Shown: positions 44,001 to 56,071, counted from the stretch's first letter. The stretch: 64,000 nucleotides of DNA from Heterohyrax brucei (GCA_028571685.1 CM053166.1:64256111-64320110); one strand, 5' to 3'. Notes: generated by a model from the letters alone, not told the origin. Translations and numbers: made by a program.

Positions 44001-44998
44001 GGGGCTGGAGTCAAGATGGCCGACTAAGCCCACGTCTCCTTCTATCCCTCTGGAAACCAAGACCTGAATTGACAATCAAACAGAGCCTTCTGAGCACCTA
44101 ATCAACCTCAGGACACGGCACAGAGCTGTTAATTGGGACTTTATACCACTCAGCAAAAAATCTCCTCTCTTTCGCTGACTCCCGCTCCTGGCTAGCCCCG
44201 GCTCTCATGGACTGAAGGTAAACTCACCGTTTTGACTTTTTTTTTTCCTCGGTCTCGGCTGGCGGAGCTGGGCCTTGCCCGGCGGCTGGACTCAGACGCG
44301 CCACTGGGGGGATAGGCAGGCGAAATTCCCATATTCTGAGAGCCAGGCTCGGGACTCTGTTAATCTAGACACTTTGAGCCTTTCGTTTTGTAGCTGCCTC
44401 AGTGGGGTTTGTGCAGAACTCCGTGGTCAGGGTGCGGGACGCCATGTTGGTACCGAGATTTTAGCGGGACCTCGTTCTTAGCCTGGGAGCCAGCGCCTGA
44501 AAACGGGACAGCGCTTCTCCGTGAGAAAAGTAGTGATTTTGCATAGTGCTGCCTACATTGGGGGCCCTGCAACAGAAGCAGAGGAATCGCTGCCTCTGGG
44601 CACCTTGAGCCCCCCTATCTGCTGCCTGTGTGGAGGACGCCATCTTGGGTACGGTGGCCGCAGCTGGACCTAATTCTTAGCTTGGGAGCCAGAGCCTACC
44701 CACAAGAGAGCGCTTTTCTATCACAAAACCAGTACTCGACGCAGTGTTGGATAAGGCTAGGCCCTCTCAGCAGAGGCCACCAGGGCACTAGCAGTGCTGT
44801 AATCTGAACTAGTTTGTTATCATCTCGGGTTGGATACAGTGGCGCGTACTTTGTCAGATGGGAAGAGGGACTTCTACACCTGAAAACCTAACTGACTTGT
44901 GAACTGGTCAGATACCTTTTGCTTTACATTTGAAGACAGCCTAGAGAAACATTTGCAATCCATCCTCACAGTACCTCTTCCAGCCTCTATATACTCAC
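44001..44998 (+). promoter_or_regulatory. L1 5' UTR / internal promoter with YY1 site and monomer-like repeats
   Basis: CAAGATGGCC at 44012-44021 matches the YY1 site at nearly the same place in the human L1 5' UTR. GC-rich, with many CpGs around 44200-44500. Two related units begin GACGCCAT at 44438 and 44636 (198-bp offset) and share 'TTCTTAGC(C/T)TGGGAGCCAG' and 'GAGCGCTTTTC'-type blocks. The second contains a reverse YY1-like CGCCATCTTGG (44639-44649). Confidence 0.7.
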
Positions 44999-45958
44999 AT
45001 GGGACCCAAAAAGCAACAGACAATTGTGGCATACAAGCAATCACTCATGGCTTCAGAAGGCTCCCAAACAAAGCAACCAAGGAGTTTTCCAGATGAAGAA
45101 ACTTTTATGAAAGCACCAGGAAGTGAATACAAATTGATTCTGTACAGGGCCCTTCTAGACCTTATACAAAATGCAGTAGAACAAAATGAAAAATTAAGCA
45201 AGTTGTTCGATCTGATGGAACACCAGTACTCTGAAATCCAACAGATCAAGAGGAAAATCAAAGACATAGAAACTTCCATGCAAACACAAGAAAACAGAAT
45301 GGAACAAATGGAAAAAAGAATTTCTGACTTGGAAGACAGAGCTACTGATGCCAGTGTCTATGAGCAGAAATCAGAAAAAAGAAACAAGAAAAATGAAGAA
45401 ACATTAAGAAGCATGTAGGACTCTATTAAGAGGAACAACCTTCGATTAATTGGAGTCCCTGAACAGGATGAGACATCTGAGAACACGGAGAGTATTGTTG
45501 CTGAGCTGCTGAAAGAAAACTTCCCAGAAATCATGAAGGAAGAGAATATAGACATCTCAGATGCATATCGTACGCCACCCAATATAGATCTCAGAAGAAA
45601 GACTCCAAGACATATTATGATCAAGCTTAACAAAATGAAACATAAACAGCAATTCTTAAGGGCAGCAAGACTCAAGGCAAAGCTAACATTCAGAGGGAAA
45701 CCCTGTAGGCTGTCATCAGATTTCTCAGCAGAAACCATGCTGGCACAGAGACAGTGGCACGACACATTCAAAGTCTTGAAGGAGAAGAACTTCCAACCAA
45801 GAATTATATATCCTGCAAAACTGTCTTTCAAACACGAAAATGAAATTAAGACATTTCCAGATAAACAGAAACTCAGAGACTTTGTAAAAACCAAACCCAA
45901 TCTACAAGAAATACTGAAAGAAGTTCTTGGCTTTGGCTTAGAAGAACGAAACCACTAA
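44999..45958 (+). pseudogene. L1 ORF1 with a single nonsense codon
   Basis: The RNA-binding ORF1 protein, 319 codons in one continuous frame, close to the ~338 of human ORF1p. Segments: N-terminal tail (1-40), coiled coil (about 45-130; 'QYSEIQQIKRKIKDIETSMQ', 'MEQMEKRISDLEDRA'), RRM-like (about 140-235) and a basic C-terminal domain ('AARLKAKLTFRGKPCRL', 'RIIYPAKLSFKHE'). A TAG at 45416-45418 stops it after 139 residues. The copy at 26316-27263 has Trp (TGG) there, so one G-to-A change explains it. No frameshift seen. Confidence 0.9.
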
Positions 45959-46120
45959 CTTTATATTTTAGAACGACACACTACTCAATACTGATTTAGG
46001 GAAGGCTCCAAAGTAAATCACAGCTTTGATTTGGAAAGAAGCAATCCAGTGATCATCATGAAAATTATGGTGTCATCATAATAAAAGAGGGATGTACTAC
46101 AGTCGTTATAGTCCTTCCAG

Positions 46121-46387
46121 ATGGAGAGGAAGATGACCAGACTGGTAGTAATTAAAATTGGGTTTATAAATAGTTTATTAAGGGGGTTCATAGTGGCAGC
46201 TGTAAAGCACAACAAAGATGTATCATACCATTTCAAGAAATCTAACACACGAATCTCAACAACTATAAAACCAGCTCTGAAAAAGGTGAAAAATCAACTC
46301 ACAAAAAAGAGTGTCTCAGAACAGACTAATAAGAACAACAGAGAAAACATCAACATAAAAATAAACATATCACAATGGCAGCAGTGA
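46121..46387 (+). CDS. Spacer ORF between L1 ORF1 and ORF2 (88 aa)
   Basis: Open frame of 88 codons in the 416-bp spacer, starting 'MERKMTRLVVIKIGF' and ending 'KINISQWQQ'. Its stop TGA (46385-46387) lies just inside ORF2, whose ATG is at 46375, in another frame. This overlap would suit termination-reinitiation. The sequence is Lys/Asn/Thr rich, basic, with a hydrophobic N-terminal third and no known domain. A sister copy (25889-26152) keeps the start, stop and length to one codon. By hand alignment I count roughly 11 silent and 25 replacement differences, only slightly below a neutral ratio, so protein-level selection is not shown. Alternatives: a neutral open frame, or an RNA element. Confidence 0.5.
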   Translation: MERKMTRLVVIKIGFINSLLRGFIVAAVKHNKDVSYHFKKSNTRISTTIKPALKKVKNQLTKKSVSEQTNKNNRENINIKINISQWQQ

Positions 46388-49300
46388 ACACATACCTATC
46401 AATAATTACATTGAATGTGAATGGACTCAATGCTCCAGTAAAGAGACACCGAGTGTCATCTTGGATCAAAAGACACGACCCATCCATATATTGTCTACAA
46501 GAAACTCACTTGAGACCTAAAGACAGGAACAAACTGAAAATTAAAGGATGGAAGAATATATATCAAGCTAACAATGAACAAAGAAGAGCAGGGGTGGCAA
46601 TTCTAATCTCAGACAAAATCAACTTTAATGTCAAATCCACCATCGTGGACAAAGATGGACACTATTTATTGCTGAAAGGTTCAGTACACAAGCAAGACTT
46701 AACTATATTAAACATTTATGCACCTAATGTGAGAGCACCTAAATATGTGGAAGAAACACTGACTATGCTCAAAAGAGAGTTAGATGACTCCACAATAATA
46801 GTGGGAGACTTTAACACTCCACTCTCATTACTAGACAGATCATCTAGAAAAAAGCTCAGTAAAGATACAGAAGACCTCATTGACACAATTTACCAACTAA
46901 ACCTCATTGATATATACAGAACTTTCCACCCCTCAACAGACAACTACACCTTCTTCTCCAGTGCATATGGAACATTCTCCAGAATTGACCACGTGATAGG
47001 CCATAATGCAATGCTCAACAAAATCCATACCATTGAATTATTGCAAAGCATCTTCTCAGATCATAAAGCCATCAAAGTTGAAATCAATAGCAGAAAAAAC
47101 AGAGATAGAAAGTGGAACTCTTGGAAACTGAACAACATCTTGCTCATAAAAACATGGGTTATAGAGGAAATCAGGGATCAATTAAAGAAATTCATGGATT
47201 CCAATGAGAACGAAAACACTTCCTACCAGAACCTATGGGATACAGCCAAAGCAGTGCTCAGAGGTCTGTTTATCTCCATAAATGCACACATCGGGAAGGA
47301 AGAAAGAAACTAAATCAAGGAACTAACTCTACAGCTTGAACAAGTAGAAAGAGAACAACAGAGGAACCCCTCAGGCACCGGAAGAAAGGAGATCATAAAG
47401 ATTAGAGCAGAGCTAAATGAATTAGAGAATAGAAAAACAATTGAAAAAATTGAAAAGACCAAAAGCTGGTTTTTTGAAAAGATCAACAAAATTGATAAAC
47501 CACTGGCTAAACTTACTAAAGAAAAGCAGGAAAGGAAACAAATAACCCAAATTAGAAAGGAGAAGGGAGTTGTCACCACAGATGCAACAGAAATCAAAAA
47601 CATCATAACAGAATACTATGAAAGACTGTACTCTAACAAATTTGAAAACCTAGGGGAAATGGCCCAATTCCTTGACTCATACCACCTACCCAAATTAGCA
47701 CAACGTGAAGCAGAACAACTTAATAAACCCATCACAAAGGAAGAGATTGAAAAGGTCATCAAAACACTGTCAACCAAAAAAGTCCGGGCCCAGATGGCTT
47801 CACGGCAGAATTCTACCAAGCATTTATAGAAGAGTTATCCCCAATACTATTGAAACTATTTCACAGTATAGAAAGGGATGAAGTACTCCCAAACTCATTC
47901 TATAAAGCCAGCATAACCCTGATACCTAAGCCCAGGAAAGATCCAACAAAGACAGAGAACTACAGACCGATATCACTCATGAACTTAGATGCTAAAATCT
48001 TCAACAAAATTCTTGCCAACAGAATACAACAACATATCAAGAAAATAATCCATCCTGACCAAGTGGGATTCATACCAGGGATGCAAGGCTGGTTCAACAT
48101 CAGGAAAACAATTAATGTGATTAACGACATAAATAACACAAAAGACAAAGATCACCTGATTTTGTCCATTGATGCCGAAAAGGCATTTGATAAAGTCCAA
48201 CACCCATTCATGCTAAAAACTCTTAGCAAAATGGGCATAGACGGCAAATTCCTCAACACAATAAGGGCCATTTATACAGAGCCAATTGCCCACATCATCC
48301 TGAATGGAGAGAGACTGAAAGACTTTCCCCTGAGATGAGGAACTAGACAAGGATGCCCACTGTCACCTCTCCTATTCAACATTGTGCTAGAAGTTCTAGC
48401 CAGAGCAATTAGACAAGACGAACAAATAAAGGGCATCTGCATCGGCAAAGAGGAAGTTAAAATCTCCCTGTTCGCAGATGATATGATTGTATATGCAGAG
48501 AACCCCAAGGAATCTATAAGTAAGCTACTCAAACTGATAGAAGAGTTCAGCAAAGTCTCAGGATAAAAGATAAACATAAGTAAATCAGTAGGATTCCTTT
48601 ATACCAACAACGAGACTGTTAAGGAAGAAATTATCAAATCTATACCATTTGTGATAGCCCCTAAGAAGATAAAGTACCTAGGACCTTTACAAAGAGAACT
48701 ACAAGCCCTTACTACAAGAAACTAAGAGAGACTTAGATAAATGGAAAAACCTACCCTGCTCATGGATAGGAAGACTTAACATTGTGAAAATGTCTATTTT
48801 ACCCAAAGCAATTTATTTATATAATGCAATCCTAATACAAGTTCCAGCATCATTTTTTAATGAGATGGAGAAACAAATCACCAATTTTGTTTGGAAAGGG
48901 AAGAAGCCCCGGATAAGTAAGGTACTACTAAAGAAGAAGAACACACTGGGAGGCCTCTCATTACCCGACCTTAGAACATACTACACTGCCACAGTGGTCA
49001 AAACAGCCTGGTACTGGTACAAGAACAGACAGATTGATCAATGGAACAGAATTGAGACCCCAGAGATGACACCATCTGCCTATGAACCGTTGATATTCGA
49101 CAAAGGCCCTAAGACGTTAAACTGGGGTAAAAACAGTCTCTTCAACAAATGGTGCTGGCAAAACTGGTTATCCATCTGCAATAAACTGAATCAAGATCCA
49201 TATCTTACACCTTATACAAAAAACAACTCCAACTGGATAAAAGACCAAAATACCAAACCTAAAACGATAAAGCTCGTCCAAGAAAAGGTAGGAACAACAA

Positions 49301-50214
49301 TGGAAGTTTTAATACACAATGAGGACAGACTCCAAAATCTGTCAAAGAAACCTCAATCAACAGAAGAGAAAGTAGATAAATGGGAACTATTAAGAATCAA
49401 ATACTTTTGCTCATCCAAAGACTTTATTAATAGAATTAATAGAACACCCACAGAGTGGGAAAAAATATTTGGCAACTCTATGTCAGATCGACGCCTGATC
49501 TCCATAATCTATAAGATACTACAAAATATCAATACGAAGAAGATAAACCATCCAATTAAGCGATGGACAAAGGAGATGGACAGATACTTCACTAAAGAGG
49601 AGATCCAGGCAGCCAAAAAACACATGCGGACATGTTCACGATCTTTAGTTATTAAAGAAATTCAAATCAAGACAACAATGAGATACCATCTCACCCCAAC
49701 AAGATTGGCCATGATCCAGAAAACACAAAACAACAAATGCTAGAGAGGCTGTGGAGAAAGTGGAACCCTCCTACACTGTTGGTGGGGTTGCAAAATGGTC
49801 CAGCCTCTTTGGAAGGCAATCTGGCGCTTCCTTAAAAAAATGGATATTGATATACCATTTGACCCAGTAATTCCACTACTTGGAATATATCCTACGGATT
49901 CAAGGCCTTTCACACCAACCAACACATGCACCAGAATGTTTATCGTGGCACAGTCCACAATAGCAAAAATGTGGAATCAACCCAGATGCCCAACAATAGA
50001 AGAATGGATAGGTAAACTTTGGTACATATACTCAATGGAGCACTACACAATGATAAAGAATAACGATGATTCCAGGAAACATCTCCCAACCTGGTTTCAA
50101 CTGGAAGACATTATGTTGAGTGAGAGTAGTCAGCGACAAAAGAACAAATACTGTATGAGACCCTATGATAAGATCTCAAAAACAGACTTGTGTATAGAAG
50201 AAAAGACTCTTTGA
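46375..50214 (+). pseudogene. L1 ORF2 (endonuclease-reverse transcriptase), about six lesions
   Basis: Makes the L1 endonuclease and reverse transcriptase. The start ATG (46375) opens a 312-codon frame with the complete endonuclease domain: N14 (LNVNGLN), E43 (QETHL), D in VGDFN, and the SDHKAI histidine. RT motifs follow, with FADD at 48471-48482 ('[15 protein letters not shown]'). The C-terminal region with the 'CWWGCKMVQPLW' cysteine block runs to the TGA at 50212. Lesions: TAA 47311 (Gln in relatives), loss of one A in the run near 47775-47780, TGA 48336, TAA 48564 (after 'KVSG', Tyr expected), a ~30-bp deletion near 48691, and TAG 49741 (Trp expected). Not functional. Confidence 0.9.
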
Positions 50215-51180
50215 CAGCTGCAAGGGAGGGGAGGGAGGGAAGGAGGGCGAGGGGGGGAGTGTTTACTTTAGGTAGTTACTAGAAATCTAGTTGGGAGAAA
50301 GCGGTGACAGCACACATTAGGAACAAGAACAACATTAAGTGGACTTCAGCATAACTTGAGTACTCCTTCCATCTTAACTCAATACTGCAAGGATAGAGTA
50401 GCTGCTGCGGGCTGCGGGGGACCATGCTCTTAGGCGAATTCCAGGCCAATTGGCACAACTAGCGTTTTGCTAAGAGAGCTCTCTGCACCCCACATTGGTG
50501 AGTGGCGTCTAGGGTCTTAAAAGCTGCCAAGCTGCCATCCGAGGACACAGCAAATGGTCCCAACTCAGCAGGAACGGATGCTCACCGAGGACCAAAATGA
50601 CATGTGGTAAAGACAACCGAGAAGACAGAGAGACCCACAAGAGGGGGTGCCTACATCGACCTCGGACCGGAAGAACCGGATGGTGCCCGGCCACCACCAG
50701 TGATAGTCATGACGGAGCTCACAGAGAGGAGCCTCACTGGCAACACAAGAATAAAAAGAGGTGCATCATGAGATCTCCACTAAAAGACCTCAATTGATGG
50801 TCCAGCGGTTTTGGGGTTCCTCTGAGAGCATGGTCCCCGGCCCTGATGCTGCCCGTTCCCATAAATTATAACAAAGGTCCGCTCTTTGGACAGGAATGGA
50901 ATGGACTTGGCAATGCAGAGTAACCATATGTTGGAAGCACTTTATGGTTCTATACATCTATAGGATATCATCTTGCTGACTTCTGGCTGGAGGAAGGGGA
51001 GTGGATGGAGAGGAGGGTAAAGGAGACTGTTGGGAGGATGAGACATGTATGGAGCAGAGAGGAATAGTGTGCAGTCACCGGACAGGGAGAGCAGTGGAAG
51101 CTGCATATAGGGGGGCGTGTAAATTTACATGTGAATGTACATTTTCACTCAGTTATGTTAAATAAAAATAAAAATTAAAA
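50215..51180 (+). other. L1 3' UTR
   Basis: Begins after the ORF2 stop with a G-rich tract and continues to 'CATTTTCACTCAGTTATG' and an A-rich tail. Its reverse complement identifies the 3' ends at 16393, 21973, 40053 and 54502, so it serves as the subfamily marker in this window. Confidence 0.85.
50224..50260 (+). promoter_or_regulatory. G-rich tract with quadruplex potential
   Basis: Several runs of three or more G (GGGAGGGGAGGGAGGG then GGGGGGG) just downstream of ORF2, a known feature of mammalian L1 3' UTRs. Confidence 0.7.
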
Positions 51181-51611
51181 AAAATTATCCAGTTTGAGGA
51201 ACAAAAAGAAAAAGTAATCAAGAAAAATGAACAGAGACTCCACATAGTATACCAAGGTGTGCATAATGGAAGTTCCAGAGTAGAGGAGAGGGAGAGAAAA
51301 GGGCAGACTGAATATGTAAAGAAATAATGGCCAAAACTTCCCAAATATCATAAAGAACATGAATCTACATATCCCATAAGCCTAACAAACTCTGTGCCAT
51401 AAGGAATGTTATCACCCAGGATGGGTGAAAATATTTGAAAACTATATATTAAATAAGGGTTTAATATCCAGAATACATAAAGAACTACAACTCAACAACA
51501 AATAAAACTAACAACCCAATTATAAAACAGGCAAAGGACTTGCTTGAACAGACATTTCACCAAAGACAATACACAAGTCATTGATAAGCACATGAAAAGA
51601 TGCTCAAAGTC

Positions 51612-52267
51612 CCACGGTTTCTGGAAACATCTAGCTCTATCGGCGTAACATAGTTTATAAAGAAAATGTTCTATATTCTATTTTGGTGAGTAGGGCCTGG
51701 GGTCTTAGAAGCTTATGAGCAGCCATCTAAGATACTCCACTGGTGTCACCACATCAGGAGGAAGGCAAAATGAAGATAGCTAAAGAACAGGGGAAAGATT
51801 AGCCCGAATGACTATAGGGCCACAAATACCATAGTTTCCTCCAGAGTGAGTCCAGCACAACTAGGTGGTGTCTGCCTACTACCAGTAACTGCTCTGGCAG
51901 GGATCATGATAGAAGGTTCTGGGCAGAGCTGGGGGAAAATACAGAACAAAATTCTAACTCAAAAAAAGATCAAACTTACTGGTATGACAGAAACTAGAAA
52001 AAATCCAAGACTATAGCCCCCAGACACCCCTTTAGTTCAGTAATGAAGTCTCTCCTGAGGTCAGTACAAAACTTAATAGGCACATCAGCCCAGGACAAGG
52101 AGGTAGGAGGGCACAGAAAATCTGGTAATGGGGAACCTAGGTTGAGAAGGGGAGTGTTGACATGTCATGGGATAGGCAACCAACTTCAGAAGATAATATG
52201 TATATTAATTGCTTAGTGAGAAGCTAGTTTATTCTATAAACCCTCATCTAATGTACAATAAAAAATA
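51612..52267 (+). mobile_element. L1 3' UTR insertion, 5'-truncated
   Basis: 656 bp of L1 3' UTR of an older subfamily. The TSD is AAAAGATGCTCAAAGTC (51595-51611) and AAAAGATGCTCAGAGTC (52268-52284), 17 bp with one mismatch. It interrupts ORF2-region sequence of the old L1. Confidence 0.9.
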
Positions 52268-53720
52268 AAAAGATGCTCAGAGTCATTAGTCATTAGGGAA
52301 ACGCATATCAAAATGAGAATGAGATATGAACTTCACTAGAATGCCTATCATCTGAAAAATAGAAATTAACAAGTGTTAGAGAAGATGTGGAGAAATGAGA
52401 ATCCTCTTTCACTGCTGGTTGGAATGTAAAATAATGCAGCTGATATGGAAAACAATTTTTCACTTTCTTAAAAGAAAAATTTACACACAGAATTACCATA
52501 CGACCCAGCATTCTACCATTAGGCGTATACTCAAAAGAATTGAAAGCCAAGTTTTAAACAGATACTTGTACATAACACTCATTGCAGCTTTCTGCACGAT
52601 AGCCAAAATATAAAAATAATCCAAGTTTTGCTGTAGCCTGAGTTGGTTCTTGTAACAAAGAAGTTATACGATTACAACTTTCATCAACAGAATAACAGAT
52701 AAAGAAAATGTGATATAGACCCACAACAGAATATTATTAATTCATAAAGAGAGGTGCAATTCTGATGCAGGCTACAATATGGATGAAACTTGAAAACATT
52801 TTGCTGAGTGAAATAAGTCAGACACAAAAGGACAGACACTGTGTAACCTCTTTTCATTCTACTTGGCCCAACAATCAAAGCCCATGGAAACGACAGTCAA
52901 TATGTCAAATGACAGATAACATTGGGCAAACCTCCTCAAAAGGCCTATTAAAGTTCTAAAAAGCAAAAATATCACTTTGATGCCTACAATGCACCTGATG
53001 CAGGCCATGCATGGTCTTTTCAATTGCCTCATATTATGCCAAAGTTGGGTAATGAAAAAGGAAGATAGAACAATCAATGCGTTCAGACTGTGGTGTTGGT
53101 GACGAATACTGAACACACTTTGCAGTACCAGAAAAATGAACAAATCAACCTTTTAGTTTTTATTATTGTGATTAAGTGAAAGAGTACAATCCAAATTAAT
53201 TTTGCATGCTCGCCTAGCTGCAGCTCCTTCTCCTCTCCTTGCCCGGTTACAGCAAACTCCTCCTTCTCATTCTATACTTGTTGTATCCTCCCAGCAATCT
53301 CCTGTCCCCTCCTCTCCACCCTCTTCTCTCGCATCTAGAGAGACCAATAGGACAGAATCCTATACATGCATAAAACCATAAAGCACACACACCATATGGT
53401 CACATTGCATCCCTGCGTCACATCCATGTTTGTCCAAAGAGTTGGCATCAGTAGTGCTTTCTGGACAAGGGCAGCAGCAGAGCTAGGGTCCATGCTCCCA
53501 GGAGATCCCCCAGAATGTCAGACCATCAACTGTGGCCTTTTAGTAGAGTTCTTCAGCTGCACCACTCTTTATCTCATGTTGCCACAGGGATTCAACATTG
53601 TGTATCCCATCACGGGTGTCTTTAGTGGTGGCTGGGCACCATCTGTTTCTTCTGGTCACATGTTGATACAGTCTTCCATTTGCATCAGTCCTTCTGTGTC
53701 CTAAGCTCTTTTACTCCATG

Positions 53721-54244
53721 TGTCATGGGTTGAATTGTGTCCCCCCAAAAATATGTGTAGCCATGTGGCTGGGACATGATTCCCAGTATCTTGTGACTGT
53801 CCTCCATTTTGTGGTTTCCCTAAACTGTGTGTTAAAGGATTAGGGTGGGGCTGTAAATTCCTTCATAGGATTACTTCCCTGCTCTGCTGTAAAGGGGGTT
53901 TCCCTGGAGTATGGCTTACCCCACCCATAATCCTTTCACCCTGCAAGAGACAAAAGGAAAGAGAAGCAAGGAGAGAATTGGGAACCTCATACCATCAAGC
54001 AAACAGCACCAGGAGAAGAGCGTGTCCTTCAGACATGAGGTTCCTGCGCCAAGACGCTCCCTGGACAAAGACTGATGAAATACCGGACTTTCCTCCAGAG
54101 CCTACAAGGGGAAAGCCTTCCCCTGGAGCAGACACCCTGAATATGGACTTGCAACCTACCGGACTGTGTAAGAATAAACCTTCCTTTGTTAAAGCCATCC
54201 ACTCTGTGATATTTCTGTTAGAGTAGCTCTAGCTGACTAAAACA
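53721..54244 (+). mobile_element. LTR family A, complete solo LTR
   Basis: TGTCATGGGTTGAATTGTG at the start, 'GCTGACTAAAACA' at the end, 524 bp. It is alignable end to end with 30649-31165. Flanks CCATG and TCATC resemble a decayed 5-bp TSD. Located in an L1 3' UTR. Confidence 0.82.
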
Positions 54245-54501
54245 TCATCTTTGTAGTTCTCGGTGATTATCTGTTTTGGATGAGATGAGACCATTTGGTG
54301 TAACTCAGATGGAAGCTTGCTAGCTTTTAAGACTCTAGATACCACTCTCTTAGCAATACGCTAGTTATGCCAGTTGGTCTCAATGTCCACCAAGAGCATG
54401 TTCCCCAGATCCCATGTCTGCTGCTCTATCCTTGCAGTATTGAGTTGAGATTAGAACAGTTTTCAGTTTATGGTGAGGTCCATTTAAGTTGACCTACTTT
54501 C

Positions 54502-55135
54502 TTTTTTTTTATTATGATTGAATGAAAATGTACATTCCCATAGAAATTTGCATGCTGACCTACTTGCAGCTTCCACTGCTCTCCCTGCACAGTGACAGCA
54601 CACTCTTCCTCTCTCTCCATACATATTTTCCCAACAGTCTCCTATCTTCTCCTCTCCACCCAATCCCTTTCTTCCAGTGTGAGGTTGCACCACTTTGCAA
54701 TCCCACCAACAGTGTAGGAGAGTTCCAATCACCCCACAGTCTCTCCAGCATTTCGTGTTTTGCGTTTTTTGGATCACGGCCAAACTTGTTGTGGTGAGAT
54801 GTTATCTCATTGTCATTTTGATTTGAATTTCCTTAATAGATAATGAATGTGAGCATGTCCGCCTGTGTTTTTTGGCTGCCTGGATCTCGTCTTTAGAAAA
54901 GTGTCTGTCCATCTCCTTTGCCCATCGCTTAATTGGATGATTTATCTTTTTCTTATTGATATTTTGTAGTACCTTATAGATTATGGAGATCAGGCATCAG
55001 TCTGACATAGAGTTGCCAAATATTTTTTCCCATTCTGTAGGTGGCCTTTTAATTCTATTAATAAAATCTTTTGGATGAGCAAAAGTGATTGATTCTTAGT
55101 AGTTCCCATTTATCTATTTTCTCTTCTGTTGTTTT
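54502..55135 (-). mobile_element. L1 fragment with internal deletion
   Basis: About 185 bp of terminal 3' UTR are joined directly to the ORF2 C-terminal region (frame with 'CWWDCKVVQPH' on the minus strand). TSD AAGTTGACCTACTTTC (54486-54501) and AAGTTGATCTACTTTC (55136-55151). The join near 54684 lacks GT-AG and may share a CTC microhomology. Confidence 0.88.
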
Positions 55136-55959
55136 AAGTTGATCTACTTTCTACTGTGTGCTGTCACTGCTTTCCCCTAACCAAATTTCTATCAACTATC
55201 TATGACCAACCTCCCCCTGTCTACCCACTCATGTAGCCATCAAAGGGTCTTTTCTTCTTTACATAAATCTATCTTTAAGTACTTACAGTAGCGGTTTCAT
55301 ATACTATTCGTCCTTTTGCCGCTGACTGATTTCACTCACCATAATGTCTTCCCATTCAAACCAGATTATGAGATTGTTCCTCTATATGCCATAGTTTGTT
55401 TATCTAGTTGTCTGTTGATGAGCATCTAGGTTGATTTCATCTTTTAGCTATTGTGGACTGTGCTGCAATAAACATTCATGTGCATGTATCTATTTGTGTG
55501 ACAGCCTTTGTTTCAGTAGAATATGCTCCAAGCAGTGGGATTACAGGACCAAATGGTATATCTATTTCCAGCTTTTTAAGGAAGCACCAAATTGCTTTCC
55601 AAAGAGACTGTACACATTTTGCAATCTCACCAGCAGTATAGGAGAGTTCCAGTGTCTCCACAGCCTCTCCAGCATTTACTGTTTTGTGTTTTTTGGATTA
55701 CAGCCAACCTTGTTGGGGTGAGATGGTATCTCACTGTAGTTTCGATTTGGCTTTCTCTGATAGCTGATGATCTTGAGCATTTCCTTGTGTGTCTTTTGAC
55801 TGCCTGGGTGTCCTCTTTGCTGAAGTGTCTATCCGTCTCTTTTGTCCATCACTTAATTGGGTTAACCTTTTTCTTGTTGACATTTCGCAGTATCTTGTAA
55901 ATTATGAAGACCAGACATCAGTTTGACATGTAGTTGTCAAATATTTTTTCCCATGCTCT

Positions 55960-55993
55960 GCCAAGTGCTGGCGAGTCAGATCCAACTCATGGC
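55960..55993 (-). mobile_element. Tail-only ~34-bp insertion (candidate)
   Basis: 'GCCAAGTGCTGGCGAGTCAG' then 'ATCCAACTCATGGC' is the reverse complement of the SINE/RTE tail. It is absent from the corresponding L1 position at 55021-55060 in the fragment next door. No clear TSD. Confidence 0.6.
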
Positions 55994-56071
55994 GATCTTT
56001 TAACTCTTTTTGATAAAGTCTTTGAATGAACCAAAGGTTTGATTCCTAGTAGTTCCCATTTATCTACTTTC

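Larger units (their letters stand above)
44001..51180 (+). mobile_element. Young full-length L1
   Basis: 7180 bp, bounded by a perfect 16-bp TSD AAAATTATCCAGTTTG (43985-44000 and 51181-51196). The 5' end 'GGGGCTGGAGTCAAGATGGC' is complete. The order is 5' UTR 44001-44998, ORF1 44999-45958, spacer with a small ORF 45959-46374, ORF2 46375-50214, 3' UTR 50215-51140 and an A-rich tail. It is by far the best preserved element in the window and is inserted in an old L1. Confidence 0.95.
43200..52858 (+). mobile_element. Old L1M-type element hosting younger L1s
   Basis: The ORF1 region (about 43580-44000: 'GTCCTTGAGGAAGCTCGATG', 'AGATTTGAGCAGGCAGAAGAAAG') continues at 51197 after the young L1. An ORF1 end/inter-ORF part runs to about 51400. 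An ORF2 C-terminal part ('GCAAAGGACTTGCTTGAACAG', 'GTGGAGAAATGAGAATCCTC', 'CTGAGTGAAATAAGTCAGAC') ends near 52858. Most of ORF2 is missing. Highly decayed. Confidence 0.75.

Noticed and set aside
44461..44643. Antisense frame in the L1 5' UTR that might be an ORF0-like product
   Set aside because: Only 60 codons, and I see no equivalent in the other L1 5' UTRs.
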